A stretch of DNA of 64,000 bases from positions 62,001 to 126,000 of the forward strand of contig JAFKEQ010000002.1 of NCBI GenBank assembly GCA_017308575.1, in the 5' to 3' direction. Positions 1 to 9,417 of this stretch are shown here, in pieces. Source of the DNA: Afipia sp. (GTDB taxonomy: Bacteria > Pseudomonadota > Alphaproteobacteria > Rhizobiales > Xanthobacteraceae). Each line of letters starts with the position of its first letter. Positions within the stretch are counted from its first letter, which is position 1. The notes beneath the pieces were generated by a model, which saw only the letters and a program-made list of their open reading frames with translations, was not told the origin of the DNA and did not search any database. The translations under genes were made by a program, and so were the position numbers.

Positions 1-200
1 TCCTCGTTTGGACGGACAGTCCATTGCGGCGAACTACGTCGCCTTCAAACCTCGCTGCCGAACATCCGGGCAGGATGTCAGCGAACGAGGCCGCTTAGAG
101 GCGTTCTACACTGATTGGGGAATATGTTTTCTGCAAGAGGCGACGGCGCAGAATATTTTTTTGATAAACCGGAATATGCAGATTTATTTACTCAGTCGAT

Positions 201-229
201 CGGAACGCGCGAAATCATCGCGCGTTCCG
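201..229 (-). terminator. Hairpin downstream of pyk, possible terminator
   Basis: An 11-bp perfect stem (CGGAACGCGCG at 201-211, its complement at 219-229) closes a 7-nt loop 48 bases beyond the pyk stop codon. On the minus strand it is not followed by a run of T, so it may be a transcript-stabilising hairpin rather than a classical intrinsic terminator. The remainder of 1-276 shows no convincing gene. Confidence 0.4.
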
Positions 230-276
230 GCGCAATGAACGTGCAGCCGCGCTGCAGCGCAGAAATGTTGCGGAGA

Positions 277-1713
277 TCAGATATCGGCTTCGCGATCCGG
301 GCCTACATAGGCGACGCGCACCATGTTTGTCGTGCCGGGCGTTCCGAGCGGAACGCCTGCGACGATGATCACGCGCTGCCCCGACCGTGCGAAGCCGTCA
401 CGGAAGGCGATGCGTCCCGCGCGCTCGATCATGTCGTCCTGATCGTGCGCATCTTCCGCGATGACGCAGTGCACCCCCCAGACCAGCGCCAGCTTGCGCC
501 CGGTATTGACGCTCGGCGTGATGGCAACCACGGGCGGCTTCGGCCGCTCGCGTGCGACGCGCAACGCGGTCGAGCCTGAACTGGTCCAGCAGATGATGGC
601 GGACAGATCGAGCGTTTCTGCGATCTGACGCGCTGCGTCGGCGATGGCGTCGCCGACGGTGGGCTCGGGGTCGGGCCGCTGCGATGCGATGACGCCGCGA
701 TAGGTCGGATCGCGTTCGCACTCCTCGCCGATGCGGTTCATGGTCATCACCGCTTCGACCGGGAATTTGCCGGCGGCGGATTCCGCCGACAGCATGATGG
801 CGTCCGCGCCTTCGAACACGGCGGTGGCGACGTCGGAGACCTCCGCGCGGGTCGGCACTGGCGAGTTGATCATCGATTCCAGCATTTGAGTCGCGATCAC
901 GACGGGCTTACCAGCCTTGCGGGCCATGCGCGTCATCTGCTTCTGAAGGCCCGGCACGCGTTCCGCCGGCAGTTCGACGCCGAGGTCGCCGCGCGCCACC
1001 ATCAGCGCGTCGGAAACTTCCATGATGTCGGCGAGGCGCTCGATCGCCTGCGGCTTCTCGATCTTCGACATGATCGAGGCGCGCCCGCGCACCAACTTCT
1101 TGGCTTCGGTGACGTCCTCGGCCCGCTGCACGAAAGACAGCGCCACCCAGTCGATTCCGGTTTCCAGCGCGGCTTCGAGGTCGGCGCGGTCCTTCGGTGT
1201 CATCGCGGAGACCGGCAGGTCGGTATCCGGCAGGCTGACGCCCTTGCGGTCGGACATCTTTCCGCCGGTCACCACGCGCACCAGCGCATGCTCCGGCGAG
1301 GTTTCCTCGGCGATCAGGCGCAGCTTTCCGTCGTCGATCAGCAGCGCATGGCCGGGGCGCAGCGCTTTCAGAATTTCCGGATGGGGCAGGTGAACGCGTG
1401 TCTTGTCGCCGGGGGTCGGATCGCTGTCCAGCGTGAACATCGTGCCGTTGCTGAGTTCGACAGAGCCGTTCTCGAAATTGCCGAGGCGCAGCTTCGGCCC
1501 CTGAAGATCGACCAGAATGCCGATCGGGCGTCCGTAGCTGCTTTCCACATTGCGGATGGTGGCGACGAGTTCGCGCATCCGCTCATGCGGCGTGTGGCTC
1601 ATGTTGATGCGGAACACGTCCGCGCCCGCCTCGAACAGCTTGCGAATGGTCGCGCTATCGGACGAAGCCGGTCCAAGCGTGGCGAGAATTTTGATGCGGC
1701 GCAGACGTCTCAT
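277..1713 (-). CDS. pyk: Pyruvate kinase
   Basis: Converts phosphoenolpyruvate and ADP to pyruvate and ATP, the last step of glycolysis, in the cytosol. The 478-residue product has the usual bacterial length. Visible family marks are the N-terminal KILATLGPAS strand, the RINMSH substrate loop, the active-site signature MSKIEKPQAI with the catalytic lysine, the MVARGDLGVELP metal and phosphate loop, and the IATQMLESM segment. The C-terminal domain (about residues 350-478) is the regulatory fold. The ATG overlaps the stop codon of the upstream DUF1036 gene as ATGA (1710-1713), so the two are very likely co-transcribed and translationally coupled. The product is certain; which effector regulates it cannot be read from the sequence. 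Confidence 0.97.
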   Translation of the reverse strand: MRRLRRIKILATLGPASSDSATIRKLFEAGADVFRINMSHTPHERMRELVATIRNVESSYGRPIGILVDLQGPKLRLGNFENGSVELSNGTMFTLDSDPTPGDKTRVHLPHPEILKALRPGHALLIDDGKLRLIAEETSPEHALVRVVTGGKMSDRKGVSLPDTDLPVSAMTPKDRADLEAALETGIDWVALSFVQRAEDVTEAKKLVRGRASIMSKIEKPQAIERLADIMEVSDALMVARGDLGVELPAERVPGLQKQMTRMARKAGKPVVIATQMLESMINSPVPTRAEVSDVATAVFEGADAIMLSAESAAGKFPVEAVMTMNRIGEECERDPTYRGVIASQRPDPEPTVGDAIADAARQIAETLDLSAIICWTSSGSTALRVARERPKPPVVAITPSVNTGRKLALVWGVHCVIAEDAHDQDDMIERAGRIAFRDGFARSGQRVIIVAGVPLGTPGTTNMVRVAYVGPDREADI

Positions 1714-2261
1714 TTCGGATTTCCAGGTAGAGCACCGGGGAGTGCGCCTGGTTGCGGGGCGCCCGGCGCATTCGGCATGCCGGGCAGCCCGGGCGTGCGT
1801 GGATTCTGTTCGTTGGATTCGGTGAGCTGGACGGTCCAGGCCCGCTGTTCGCCGGTGTCGACTTCAAAGTAGCCGGTGCGGTCGAAGCCACGCGCGAGGC
1901 AGTCCTCGGTGCCCTTGATGGTGAATTCCTTGTCGCGCGAACACATGAAGGCCTGTCCCGACCATTCACCGCCGCGGTCATAGTCGATGGCGTAGATATA
2001 GTAATATCGTGCGACAAGCGTGCCACGCAGCAGCGTCTCGCAGGCGCGTGACGAGATATTCCACCAGCCTTCAGTGACCCAGCCTTCGTTGTCCTTGTAG
2101 CCGAGGGCGATGCCCACGCGGCTCGACGTGTTGTTGCACAGGCGGAAGTCCGCAGCGGCGGGCTCGCTCCATGCGCACAGCGCAATCAGCATCACGAACG
2201 CTGACAGGGCAGCGGCAAAGGTGCGGCGGAATGTTGCGTGGCGATGGCTGCGGATTGTCAT
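1710..2261 (-). CDS. Secreted DUF1036 family protein
   Basis: A 183-residue protein of the DUF1036 family, of unknown biochemical function. The frame could open at a TTG at 2318, but the ATG at 2261 directly precedes a textbook signal peptide: basic start (RSHRHATFRR), hydrophobic core (AALSAFVMLIALCAW) and an AxA-like site before DFRLCNNTS. The mature part carries the family core of about residues 35-140 with several cysteines (LCNN, CETLL, FMCSRD, DCLARG), suggesting disulfides in the periplasm or envelope. The C-terminus is rich in Pro, Gly and Ala and probably disordered. Coupling to pyk through an ATGA overlap is a conserved arrangement in this family of bacteria, but no metabolic link is evident. 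Confidence 0.85.
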   Translation of the reverse strand: MTIRSHRHATFRRTFAAALSAFVMLIALCAWSEPAAADFRLCNNTSSRVGIALGYKDNEGWVTEGWWNISSRACETLLRGTLVARYYYIYAIDYDRGGEWSGQAFMCSRDKEFTIKGTEDCLARGFDRTGYFEVDTGEQRAWTVQLTESNEQNPRTPGLPGMPNAPGAPQPGALPGALPGNPK

Positions 2262-2514
2262 TTGATCGGACGCATCAATCGGGTGGGGCTGGCGTAACAC
2301 ATTGAATATGATCGGCAAAAGTGAAAACCTTGTGTCGAGCCGACCAGCTTCGCGACCACTATAGAGGTGCCCGGCGGTTTCGCCAAACCAGGCTCTTGTA
2401 ACGTAGTTAGGGAATTGGAGCGCGCGCCGCTCCGGAATTTTCCGCGATATGGAAAGCCACGCGATGCGGCCCCATGTTAAGTGTCAAAGCCGACGTATTT
2501 GCGGGACAACAGCC

Positions 2515-2817
2515 ATGACCATCGACGACAAGACCCGGACCGAACTGGAAGCAGCGGTGTTTCGCCGCCTCGTGTCACATCTGCAGGGGCGGACCGATGT
2601 GCAGAATATCGACCTGATGAACCTCGCAGGCTTCTGTCGCAACTGCCTGTCGAACTGGTTGAAGGATGCCGCCGACGAGAAAGGCGTGGCGCTCAGCAAG
2701 GATGAGAGCCGCGAGGCCGTCTACGGCATGCCGTATGAGAACTGGAAGGCGAAGTATCAGAGCGACGCGACGCCGGATCAGCAGGCTGTGTTCAAGAAGA
2801 GCCAGACCGGGCACTGA
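2515..2817 (+). CDS. DUF1244 family protein
   Basis: A 100-residue cytosolic protein of the DUF1244 family, common in alphaproteobacteria and without known function. The frame is open from an ATG at 2449, but family members begin like MTIDDKTRTELE, so the ATG at 2515 is chosen. The core motif GFCRNCLSNWL (about residues 39-49) with two closely spaced cysteines and a tryptophan is the family hallmark; YGMPYENWKAKYQ follows near residue 75. It stands alone on the plus strand, diverging from the DUF1036-pyk pair. The paired cysteines could bind a metal, but only two are present. Confidence 0.85.
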   Translation: MTIDDKTRTELEAAVFRRLVSHLQGRTDVQNIDLMNLAGFCRNCLSNWLKDAADEKGVALSKDESREAVYGMPYENWKAKYQSDATPDQQAVFKKSQTGH

Positions 2818-3025
2818 CCGGAGTTCCGGCACTCGCCACGATTTATGCACGGCGAAGGCAAGGGAAATCGGTGCACTGAACCGTGACCTCTTTTCTTCTG
2901 TGGGTCGCTGTGGATGACCATCCGCGCTGCCTTGACGCGGCAGGCCGCACTCTTGAGTGTGCCTCGCCAACGACGTGCCGCGCACGCTTCCTTCAAGCCC
3001 CATATAGAGTTCAGGAGTATCTCCG

Positions 3026-3298
3026 ATGGCTATGCCTGCCGAGAAAGACAACGACGATACCGCGCACAGCTTCGCGAAGGGGCAGCTCAAGGCGATCATC
3101 GAGCGCATCGAGAAGCTTGAGGAAGAGAAGAAGGCGATTAGCGACGACATCAAGGACGTCTACGGCGAAGCCAAGGGCAACGGGTTCGACGTCAAGGCGC
3201 TGCGCACTATCATTCGTATGCGCAAGCAGGACGTCGACGAGCGCCAGGAGCAGGAAACCATCCTGGAAACCTACATGCAGGCGCTGGGGATGCTCTGA
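3026..3298 (+). CDS. gapR: GapR-family nucleoid-associated protein (DUF2312)
   Basis: A 90-residue protein of the GapR (formerly DUF2312) family. In Caulobacter GapR is an essential nucleoid-associated protein that encircles overtwisted AT-rich DNA ahead of replication and transcription and stimulates type II topoisomerases. The sequence fits: a long basic and acidic helix ([51 protein letters not shown]) for coiled-coil oligomerisation and DNA binding, then a short tail ([14 protein letters not shown]). An AGGAG at 3013-3017 lies 8 nt before the ATG at 3026, which supports this start over the ATG two codons later. The 2818-3025 leader holds no convincing gene. Confidence 0.93.
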   Translation: MAMPAEKDNDDTAHSFAKGQLKAIIERIEKLEEEKKAISDDIKDVYGEAKGNGFDVKALRTIIRMRKQDVDERQEQETILETYMQALGML

Positions 3299-3309
3299 AA
3301 GTTCAGGTC

Positions 3310-3329
3310 GTCCCCGCGAAAGCGGGGAC
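3310..3329. repeat. Palindromic intergenic element (GTCCCCGC-GAAA-GCGGGGAC)
   Basis: A perfect 8-bp inverted repeat around a GAAA tetraloop, 12 bp after the gapR stop and between convergent genes. Short palindromes of this composition recur between genes of Bradyrhizobium-like genomes. It could also serve as a bidirectional transcription stop, though no T-run follows. Confidence 0.65.
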
Positions 3330-3465
3330 CCATACTCTCTAAGTTCTTGTTTGGCGAAGATGCCCGGAGCAGTCTTCTCGCAATAACCACGGTGTTCGGT
3401 GGCTATAGATCCGCGCTTTCGCAGAGGCGACGCCAGTTCTACTCTTTAAATGAAAGCGAGAGCGA

Positions 3466-5058
3466 TCACCGCAGCGAGGCGGTGCGCATCGCGAATGGCG
3501 TCGTCGTCAGCGTCGCGATTGCCGGACCGGTGAACCGCTCGCAGACGATACCCATCTGCGGATCGTTGGAGAACGTCATCGCCACCGCCGTCGTCGGCTT
3601 GGCGAAATGAACGCGCATCACCCGCATATCCTGATCGCCGAGGATGGCAGCCGACAGCGACATGCTGGCGCTCGGCGCGACGATCATAGCGCGCAGCCAG
3701 ACGTTGTTGGTCTGATCCGTCGCCTTGGTGCGGACCATGGTTGCGGTCTTGCCCTTGACGGGCGATGCGCCGATCTCGGCGCCGCGTGGGACCGGCGCGG
3801 TGGCGGCGACCACTGGTGCGCGGTCGAGCGGCGTGGCCGCAGGCGCATAGGCTAAAGCCTGCGAGACGTTCTGCGGCAGGCTTGCGGTCGCCTGCGGATC
3901 GGCGGCGACGACCGCGCCGCGTGCCTTGAGCGCAGCGATCTGCGCGCGCGTTGATGGCTTCGCGGGCTCACTGTCCCAGAAGCCGCGGGCATTGATGATG
4001 TCCATCGGCGACTGTGGGGCGTATTCGTCGACCGGCATCGGCTTCAGGTCAGGCTGCTGCCGATTGGCTGGAGCTGCGACTTTCATTTCGGCCGAGGCGA
4101 CCTGATAGGTTGCGCCTGCCGGCTTGGCGCGCGGCAGCGGCACGCGCTCGAGAACCTTTTCGGCGGCTGCGACGGTGGCTTCGGCGGCATCCTTTGCAGC
4201 ATCCTTGGCCTTGCTTGCCGCCGCCATCGCCACCTGCGTGACCTTGCCACGCGGGGCATCGTCATTGCCGACTTCTTCTTCGTCATCCGCCGACTTGCGG
4301 CCGAACAGCGAAGCGAGGAAGCTCTTCGACTTCGACGGCGCGGCGACGTCTTCGCCATTGCCGCGGCGCTGGATGTCGGCCAGCGCAAGCTCATAGCCCT
4401 TCAGCGGCTTGCCGTCAGACGGCACATGCACGGTGCGGCCGTCGGGAAATACCCGCGCAAGCTGGTCATGAGTCATGCGCGGCCAGTGGCGGATACTGCC
4501 GACATCGAGATGCACGAAGGGCGAGCCGGAGGTGGGGTAGAAGCCGACACCGCCGCGCTGCAAGCGAAGTCCGGCAAAACGGATCTGTTCGAGCGGCACG
4601 TTGGGAATGAAGAAGTCCATCGCATGGCCCAGCATGTGCTGGCTGTGACGCGCCACGCCCGAGGAGCGGCGGCGAAGCATGGCGTTGGTGGCAGGGGAGC
4701 GATAGGCGGAGATGATCTGGATCGGCTGCTTGCCGTCGACGTCGCGATAGACTTCCCAGACGATGTCGAACAGCCGCCGGTCCATCGTGGTCTGGTCTTG
4801 GCTGCGCCAGTCGCGGAGGAAGTAGTTGAGCTTCTTCAGCGCGGCTTCGTCATAGCGGCCGTTGCGCTTGAAGGTGACCGTGAGGTCTTCGCCGGAATGG
4901 GTGTGATGGAAGGAGAGGGTGCGGGTGTCGCCGTCGGCGGTGGCGTTATGGACGGAACGCGCGTTGGTGGCGACAAGCAGCAACGAGGCGAGGCCAACGC
5001 GCACGCTGGTGCGCGAAAGCCAATCAAGCCGATAGCTGCGTAGAGAACCGCCCGCCAC
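3466..5058 (-). CDS. DUF882 / M15-type murein peptidase (MepK/YcbK-like)
   Basis: A 530-residue envelope protein. The N-terminus carries a hydrophobic export segment (VRVGLASLLLVATNA). Residues about 45-195 form a DUF882 / peptidase M15 domain, the family of zinc peptidases that cut meso-DAP cross-links or process murein. Likely zinc ligands are H141 and D148 in SQHMLGHAMDF and H183 in FVHLDVG; the SAYRSPATN strand is also typical. Residues about 240-400 are low-complexity, rich in Ala, Lys and Pro, probably an extended linker; the last 100 residues resemble no family I recognise. The start is GTG at 5058, directly after an in-frame TGA. It lies next to an L,D-transpeptidase, so the two may act together on 3-3 cross-linked peptidoglycan (inference). 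Confidence 0.85.
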   Translation of the reverse strand: MAGGSLRSYRLDWLSRTSVRVGLASLLLVATNARSVHNATADGDTRTLSFHHTHSGEDLTVTFKRNGRYDEAALKKLNYFLRDWRSQDQTTMDRRLFDIVWEVYRDVDGKQPIQIISAYRSPATNAMLRRRSSGVARHSQHMLGHAMDFFIPNVPLEQIRFAGLRLQRGGVGFYPTSGSPFVHLDVGSIRHWPRMTHDQLARVFPDGRTVHVPSDGKPLKGYELALADIQRRGNGEDVAAPSKSKSFLASLFGRKSADDEEEVGNDDAPRGKVTQVAMAAASKAKDAAKDAAEATVAAAEKVLERVPLPRAKPAGATYQVASAEMKVAAPANRQQPDLKPMPVDEYAPQSPMDIINARGFWDSEPAKPSTRAQIAALKARGAVVAADPQATASLPQNVSQALAYAPAATPLDRAPVVAATAPVPRGAEIGASPVKGKTATMVRTKATDQTNNVWLRAMIVAPSASMSLSAAILGDQDMRVMRVHFAKPTTAVAMTFSNDPQMGIVCERFTGPAIATLTTTPFAMRTASLR

Positions 5059-5451
5059 TCAGAATCCCGTCAGACGTCTGTTTGCCGTGATGATCTCCCG
5101 CTACCCCACGCAGCGGAAGAGGATGAACGTAGTCTTAAAGCCCGAGTCTTAATCGATATTTACCCACCCGGACGCCGTAAACGCTCTTTCGGTTATCGTG
5201 TCGAAAGTCTCTGTCTTTGCCCAAGTCTGTCGTTGTTCAAGTCTGCAGGGTCTGGACTTTACGCACAACAGGTCACGGACCCGTGACCCGAACTATACCG
5301 CCCGGACTATGGCAAAAAAGGGCCGGTAAGCCGATCCGTCGCGGTGTGGATTGGGGACGATGGTTAATGGAAAAGGCCCCGCCGGAGACGGGACCTTTCT
5401 GTCGGTGAGAATGTCCAGGAAAACGAGGCTTTACAGCACCTTCCCCTTGGA
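5059..5451. other. Intergenic region between two cell-wall genes
   Basis: No gene is supported here. It holds the presumed promoter of the murein peptidase (reading left), including two copies of AGTCTTAA at 5131-5138 and 5145-5152 about 75 bp before that start, and the terminator of the L,D-transpeptidase near 5371-5400. Confidence 0.5.
5371..5400 (-). terminator. Intrinsic terminator of the L,D-transpeptidase gene
   Basis: On the minus strand AAGGTCCCG, a 7-nt loop and CGGGGCCTT form a 9-bp stem (one G-U pair) followed by TTTTCC, about 50 bp past the stop codon. Confidence 0.7.
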
Positions 5452-7518
5452 TCAGCGGGCCACCCGGCGCTGTCCCCGGACCGGAGCAGGCGGCGGGGTC
5501 GGCGCGCCGAACAGCCGCTCGAAGAAGCCCGGACCGTTGTTGTTGGCGAAGCTGTCGCCCGGAACCCGGACGTTGGTCGGGCGGACGTAGCTCGGCTGCG
5601 CGTGGGAGACGGCGGTCTCCATGTCCTTGCCTGTGGCCCCTTTCAGCATCGGGATCATCTTGGCGTCGCGACCGTAAATGTCCTTGCGGAATTCCAGCTT
5701 GCCGGCGTCGTCAACGAACGCGGTCTGGTAGGTGATGTTGACCGGAATCGGCGTCGGGAAGTTGATGTTCAACTCGCTGCGGCCGTACATGCCCTTGATC
5801 TTCTCCGGCGTATAGCCGTCCTTCGGCAGCGCTATACTCAGCAGTTGCGACGCATACTGATCCGGATTCTGCACGCGCATGCAGCCGTGGCTGAAGGCGC
5901 GCTCTTCCTTGGCGAACAGGTACTTGTCCGGCGTGTCGTGCTGATAGACCAGGAACTTGTTCGGGAAGTTGAAGCGGATGCGGCCGAGTGCGTTGGCTTC
6001 TCCCGGCGGCTGCGAGATACGGACGCTGCCGTCGGCGGCGCGCGACAGCTTCAGGCCCATGCGGTCCAGCACGGTGGGATCCTGCTCGAGCGCGGGAAGA
6101 TACTCGTTGTAGATGATCGACGGCGGCACGTTCCACGTCGGGTTGACGGTGATGAACTTCATCGTCTCCGTCAGCATTGGCGTTGCATGCTTGCCCGGCT
6201 TGCCGACCACGACGCGCGTGGTCCAGGCCTGCTTGCCGTTGTGCATCAGCTTGAGCGTGTAGTCGGGAACGTTGAGGATGACGTAGGCATTGCCCAGCGC
6301 CTTCGCACCGAGTTCGCGCGGCAGCCAGCGCCAGCGTTCCATGTTGACGCGCACGATGTCGATCTGACGATCGCTCTTGGGGCCGTTGAGCGCGTGCACC
6401 GTGGCGTTATCGAGAATGCCGGTCGCCTTCAGGCCATTATGGGCCTGGAACTTGCGCACGGCATTGGCGACCTTTGCGTCGTAGTGCGTGTCGTCGGCGT
6501 TCTCGGTGATGTCGAGCTTGGCGCGCAGCGCCGGCACGCGCGAATCCTCCGCGACCGCCGGGTTCGGGTTCTTCTTGGTCGGCTTGACGAACTTCAGCGT
6601 ATCGCCTTCGGCGATCTGCTTGGACGTGTCTTCGGTCACGCCGCGCAGCGCCGCCAGCTTGGCCTTGAGCGCCAGATAGCCCTTGTGGGTTGGGTTGTAA
6701 CTGTCGAGCGCGGCGGCGGCATCGCGCGCCGTCGAAACGTTGATCAGCACTTCCACCGGATCGATGGGATGCTCGGGATAGGAAATGTCGCCGCTGACGC
6801 GCGACCAGTGCATGCGGCCGCTCTGCGCGTGACGCGCGTAATCGAGCATGCTTTCGGTCAGCTTCAGTTCGCTGTCGGCGAGCGCATCGGGGCCTGCCGA
6901 TGCCGAGAAGTCCGGCGTCGGATAATCGGCGGCGCTGAGGCCGTCGCTGTCGGCATTCTTCAGGCGCGCAATCACGCTCTTGGCGCGTGCGGTGGCGTTG
7001 CCGCCCTCGCTCCAGAGCGGAGCGTAGTTGCGGTCCTTGTAGAAATTCTCCACAGCGGCGCGCTCGGCCTTGCGGTCGAAATAACGTGCGCCCTTGGTGG
7101 CGATCAGGTCGCGCAGCTTGTCGGCGACAGGCTGATCGGCTGCGGCAACGGCAGGTGCGGTGGAGGCCGGCGCAGCGGCGGTTTCCGGAGCGGGGGCAGA
7201 TGCCGGCGCGGGAGCCTGGGCCGGCGGTGTCACCGTCGCAGTGGTGGCGGGAGCCGCATCCGGCGCCTTCGCAACGCTGTCAGTGGCAGGGGCAGCCGGT
7301 TCCGGCAGTTTGAAATCCGCTGCGGTCGGCGGCGGAACATTGGCCGGTTCGGGAAGCGGGACGGCGGCGTCGATAGCGAGATCGGCCGGGCTCTTGGCTG
7401 GAGCATTCTGGGCAATCGCCGACGTCGCGGCGAGGGACAGGAAAGTGGCCGTCACAGCCATCAGAACCCGATCGAAGCCTGCTGGGCTCTTGCGGTGGCC
7501 GGTCGAAAAATCTCGCAT
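5452..7518 (-). CDS. L,D-transpeptidase of the YcbB/LdtD type
   Basis: A 688-residue periplasmic enzyme expected to form 3-3 cross-links in peptidoglycan or attach proteins to it. The frame opens at a TTG at 7677, but the ATG at 7518 has a GGGG Shine-Dalgarno sequence and starts a clear signal peptide ending ...AATSAIA-QNAPA. Residues about 30-150 are a Pro/Ala-rich linker. A scaffold domain follows, with a peptidoglycan-binding repeat (VANAVRKFQAHNGLKATGILDNATV) near residue 355. The YkuD catalytic domain ends in AFSHGCMRVQNP with the nucleophile Cys546 and its histidine. The C-terminal tail is Pro/Arg-rich. Size and domain order match the YcbB class rather than the short ErfK class. Confidence 0.92.
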   Translation of the reverse strand: MRDFSTGHRKSPAGFDRVLMAVTATFLSLAATSAIAQNAPAKSPADLAIDAAVPLPEPANVPPPTAADFKLPEPAAPATDSVAKAPDAAPATTATVTPPAQAPAPASAPAPETAAAPASTAPAVAAADQPVADKLRDLIATKGARYFDRKAERAAVENFYKDRNYAPLWSEGGNATARAKSVIARLKNADSDGLSAADYPTPDFSASAGPDALADSELKLTESMLDYARHAQSGRMHWSRVSGDISYPEHPIDPVEVLINVSTARDAAAALDSYNPTHKGYLALKAKLAALRGVTEDTSKQIAEGDTLKFVKPTKKNPNPAVAEDSRVPALRAKLDITENADDTHYDAKVANAVRKFQAHNGLKATGILDNATVHALNGPKSDRQIDIVRVNMERWRWLPRELGAKALGNAYVILNVPDYTLKLMHNGKQAWTTRVVVGKPGKHATPMLTETMKFITVNPTWNVPPSIIYNEYLPALEQDPTVLDRMGLKLSRAADGSVRISQPPGEANALGRIRFNFPNKFLVYQHDTPDKYLFAKEERAFSHGCMRVQNPDQYASQLLSIALPKDGYTPEKIKGMYGRSELNINFPTPIPVNITYQTAFVDDAGKLEFRKDIYGRDAKMIPMLKGATGKDMETAVSHAQPSYVRPTNVRVPGDSFANNNGPGFFERLFGAPTPPPAPVRGQRRVAR

Positions 7519-7840
7519 TCTCGCACCCCAGTTCAAACTGTCCCGGCATGGAACAGTCGTGATGTGTTTATCCGTCAGCACTGAAACGCCGGCTTGATCG
7601 GAACCTGTCACGCAACCCTGCGCAATCTGCAGGACGGTACACGCGCCAGCTTGAGGCGGCCATATGCCGCCGATCAACTCAAAGTCATCTCACAGGAAAT
7701 GACTCCAATTCTGCATGTCTTGCAACGGATTGCGCGCATTGCCGCGCGCTTTTCCTTGGTCTGTCACCACTGCGCAACGGTTCAATGAACGCGGCAAAAT
7801 CTGTAGCGTTGAGTCCTGATCGGACAATGCGATTCGCGGT
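7519..7840. other. Intergenic region, no gene seen
   Basis: This separates the L,D-transpeptidase start from the end of the response-regulator gene, both on the minus strand. It presumably holds the transpeptidase promoter and the regulator's terminator, but I could identify neither with confidence. Confidence 0.4.
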
Positions 7841-9349
7841 TCAGGAATTTCCGTCGTTGGATGGCGCGGCGGCTGCGTCATCCAGCTTGCGATAAAGTGT
7901 TGAGCGGCCAATCTTCAACCGGCGTGCAACTTCGGACATCTGGCCCCTGTAGTGAGAGATGGCGAAGCGGATCGTTTCCGCCTCGATCTCCTCGAGCGGC
8001 CTCATCTCTCCACCATCGTTGAGCAGGGAGAGGCTTCCGTAGGTTGGCATGAACCGGACCGGGGCCGGGGTCGGCGCGATAGGTATTTCAGTACCTGAAA
8101 TGATTTCGGCTGCGAACGAGGGCTCGCTGTCCTGCGGAGCGGTGCCGGTTTCGAGACCGGACACCGGCAACGTTCCGCCGGTCTGCGGAAAGTCCTGCAC
8201 GCCGAGTTGTCCCCCGTCGCTCATCACCACGGCGCGATACACCGCATTCTCGAGCTGGCGGACATTGCCCGGCCAGTTGAGCTGGCTGAGCATCGCCAAG
8301 GCGTCATTGCTGACGGTGGCGGCGGGCCGGTTTTCCTCGGCGGCGATGCGCGCGGCGAAATGCCTGACCAGATGCGGAACGTCCTCACGGCGCGCGCGCA
8401 GCGGCGGCACGGTCAGGGGCAGCACATGCAGGCGATAGAACAGATCCTCGCGGAACGCTCCTGCCTTCACCTGATTGAGGAGGTTGCGGTTGGTCGCGGA
8501 CACAATCCGCACGTCGACCTTCACGGGCTTTCGGCCGCCGACGGCTTCAACTTCGCCCTGTTGCAGGGCGCGGAGCAGCTTCACCTGCGCGGAGAGGGGC
8601 AGTTCGCTGATCTCGTCGAGGAACAGCGTGCCGCCATTGGCTTCGACGAACTTGCCCGCATGCTTTTCGGTGGCACCGGTGAACGCTCCCTTCTCGTGGC
8701 CGAACAGGATCGACTCGACGAGATTGTCCGGAATGGCGCCACAATTCACGGTGACGAAAGGCTTTGCCGCGCGCTCGCTGCAGCCATGGATGGCGCGGGC
8801 GATCAACTCTTTGCCGACGCCGGATTCGCCTTCGATGAGCACGGGAATCGCGGAGGCAGCGGCCTTTTTGCCCATGGCGATGACATGGTTCATCGCCTCG
8901 GAACGGGTGACGATGTCGGCGAAAGTCAGCTTACCTTCGCGGCGATGGCGGATGCGCTGCAACTCGCCCTTCAGCGCGCTGGCGTTGAGCGCGTTACGCA
9001 GCGACACTTGCAATCGCTCGATGCCGACCGGCTTCACGACGAAGTCATGCGCGCCTGCGCGCATCGCCGACACCACATTGTCGATGCCGCCATGGGCGGT
9101 CTGCACGATCACCGGAAGGTCGAAGCCGAGATCGCGGATTTTTTCCAGTACGCCCATGCCGTCGAGGCCGGGCATGACGAGATCGAGCACCATGGCGTCG
9201 ATCGCCTTGGTCTCCGGATCGATCAGATGGGCGAGGGCGGCGTCGCCGCTGTCCACTGTCACGGCGTCGTAACCGCAGCGTTGCACCATGTTCTCGACCA
9301 GACGGCGCTGCACGGCATCGTCGTCTGCAATCAGAATGGTCGCAACCAT
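7841..9349 (-). CDS. Sigma-54-dependent response regulator (NtrC family)
   Basis: A 502-residue transcription activator with three domains. The receiver (1-120) has the acidic pair D9-D10, phosphoacceptor D56 in AMVLDLVMPG, T84 and K106. The AAA+ domain (about 145-380) has Walker A GESGVGKE near 174-181, the sigma-54 contact loop GAFTGA at 221-226, LFLDEI and the WPGNVRQLENA sensor helix. A Fis-type helix-turn-helix ends the protein (MSEVARRLKIGRSTLYRKLDD). It should therefore activate RpoN-dependent promoters when phosphorylated. No histidine kinase is adjacent, so it is an orphan here. A perfect CtrA-type box lies 69 bp upstream. Targets cannot be deduced from the sequence. Confidence 0.93.
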   Translation of the reverse strand: MVATILIADDDAVQRRLVENMVQRCGYDAVTVDSGDAALAHLIDPETKAIDAMVLDLVMPGLDGMGVLEKIRDLGFDLPVIVQTAHGGIDNVVSAMRAGAHDFVVKPVGIERLQVSLRNALNASALKGELQRIRHRREGKLTFADIVTRSEAMNHVIAMGKKAAASAIPVLIEGESGVGKELIARAIHGCSERAAKPFVTVNCGAIPDNLVESILFGHEKGAFTGATEKHAGKFVEANGGTLFLDEISELPLSAQVKLLRALQQGEVEAVGGRKPVKVDVRIVSATNRNLLNQVKAGAFREDLFYRLHVLPLTVPPLRARREDVPHLVRHFAARIAAEENRPAATVSNDALAMLSQLNWPGNVRQLENAVYRAVVMSDGGQLGVQDFPQTGGTLPVSGLETGTAPQDSEPSFAAEIISGTEIPIAPTPAPVRFMPTYGSLSLLNDGGEMRPLEEIEAETIRFAISHYRGQMSEVARRLKIGRSTLYRKLDDAAAAPSNDGNS

Positions 9350-9417
9350 GGCATTCCCCGCAACTCTGGACTATCTCAACAACATGTCTCGAATCGGGGC
9401 ACTCTGGCGGAAGCGGA

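Noticed and set aside
2818..3025. Possible small gene or RNA between DUF1244 and gapR
   Set aside because: Several short frames cross the region but none has a good start site or recognisable sequence; it is best read as the gapR leader and promoter.
5131..5152. The two TTAA words upstream of the murein peptidase as a CtrA box
   Set aside because: They are separated by 10 bases, not 7.
5602..7584. 660-codon open frame on the plus strand
   Set aside because: It is antisense to the L,D-transpeptidase; the composition (Arg, Gly, Val rich) is what GC-rich third-position codons give in the opposite frame, and there is no family resemblance.
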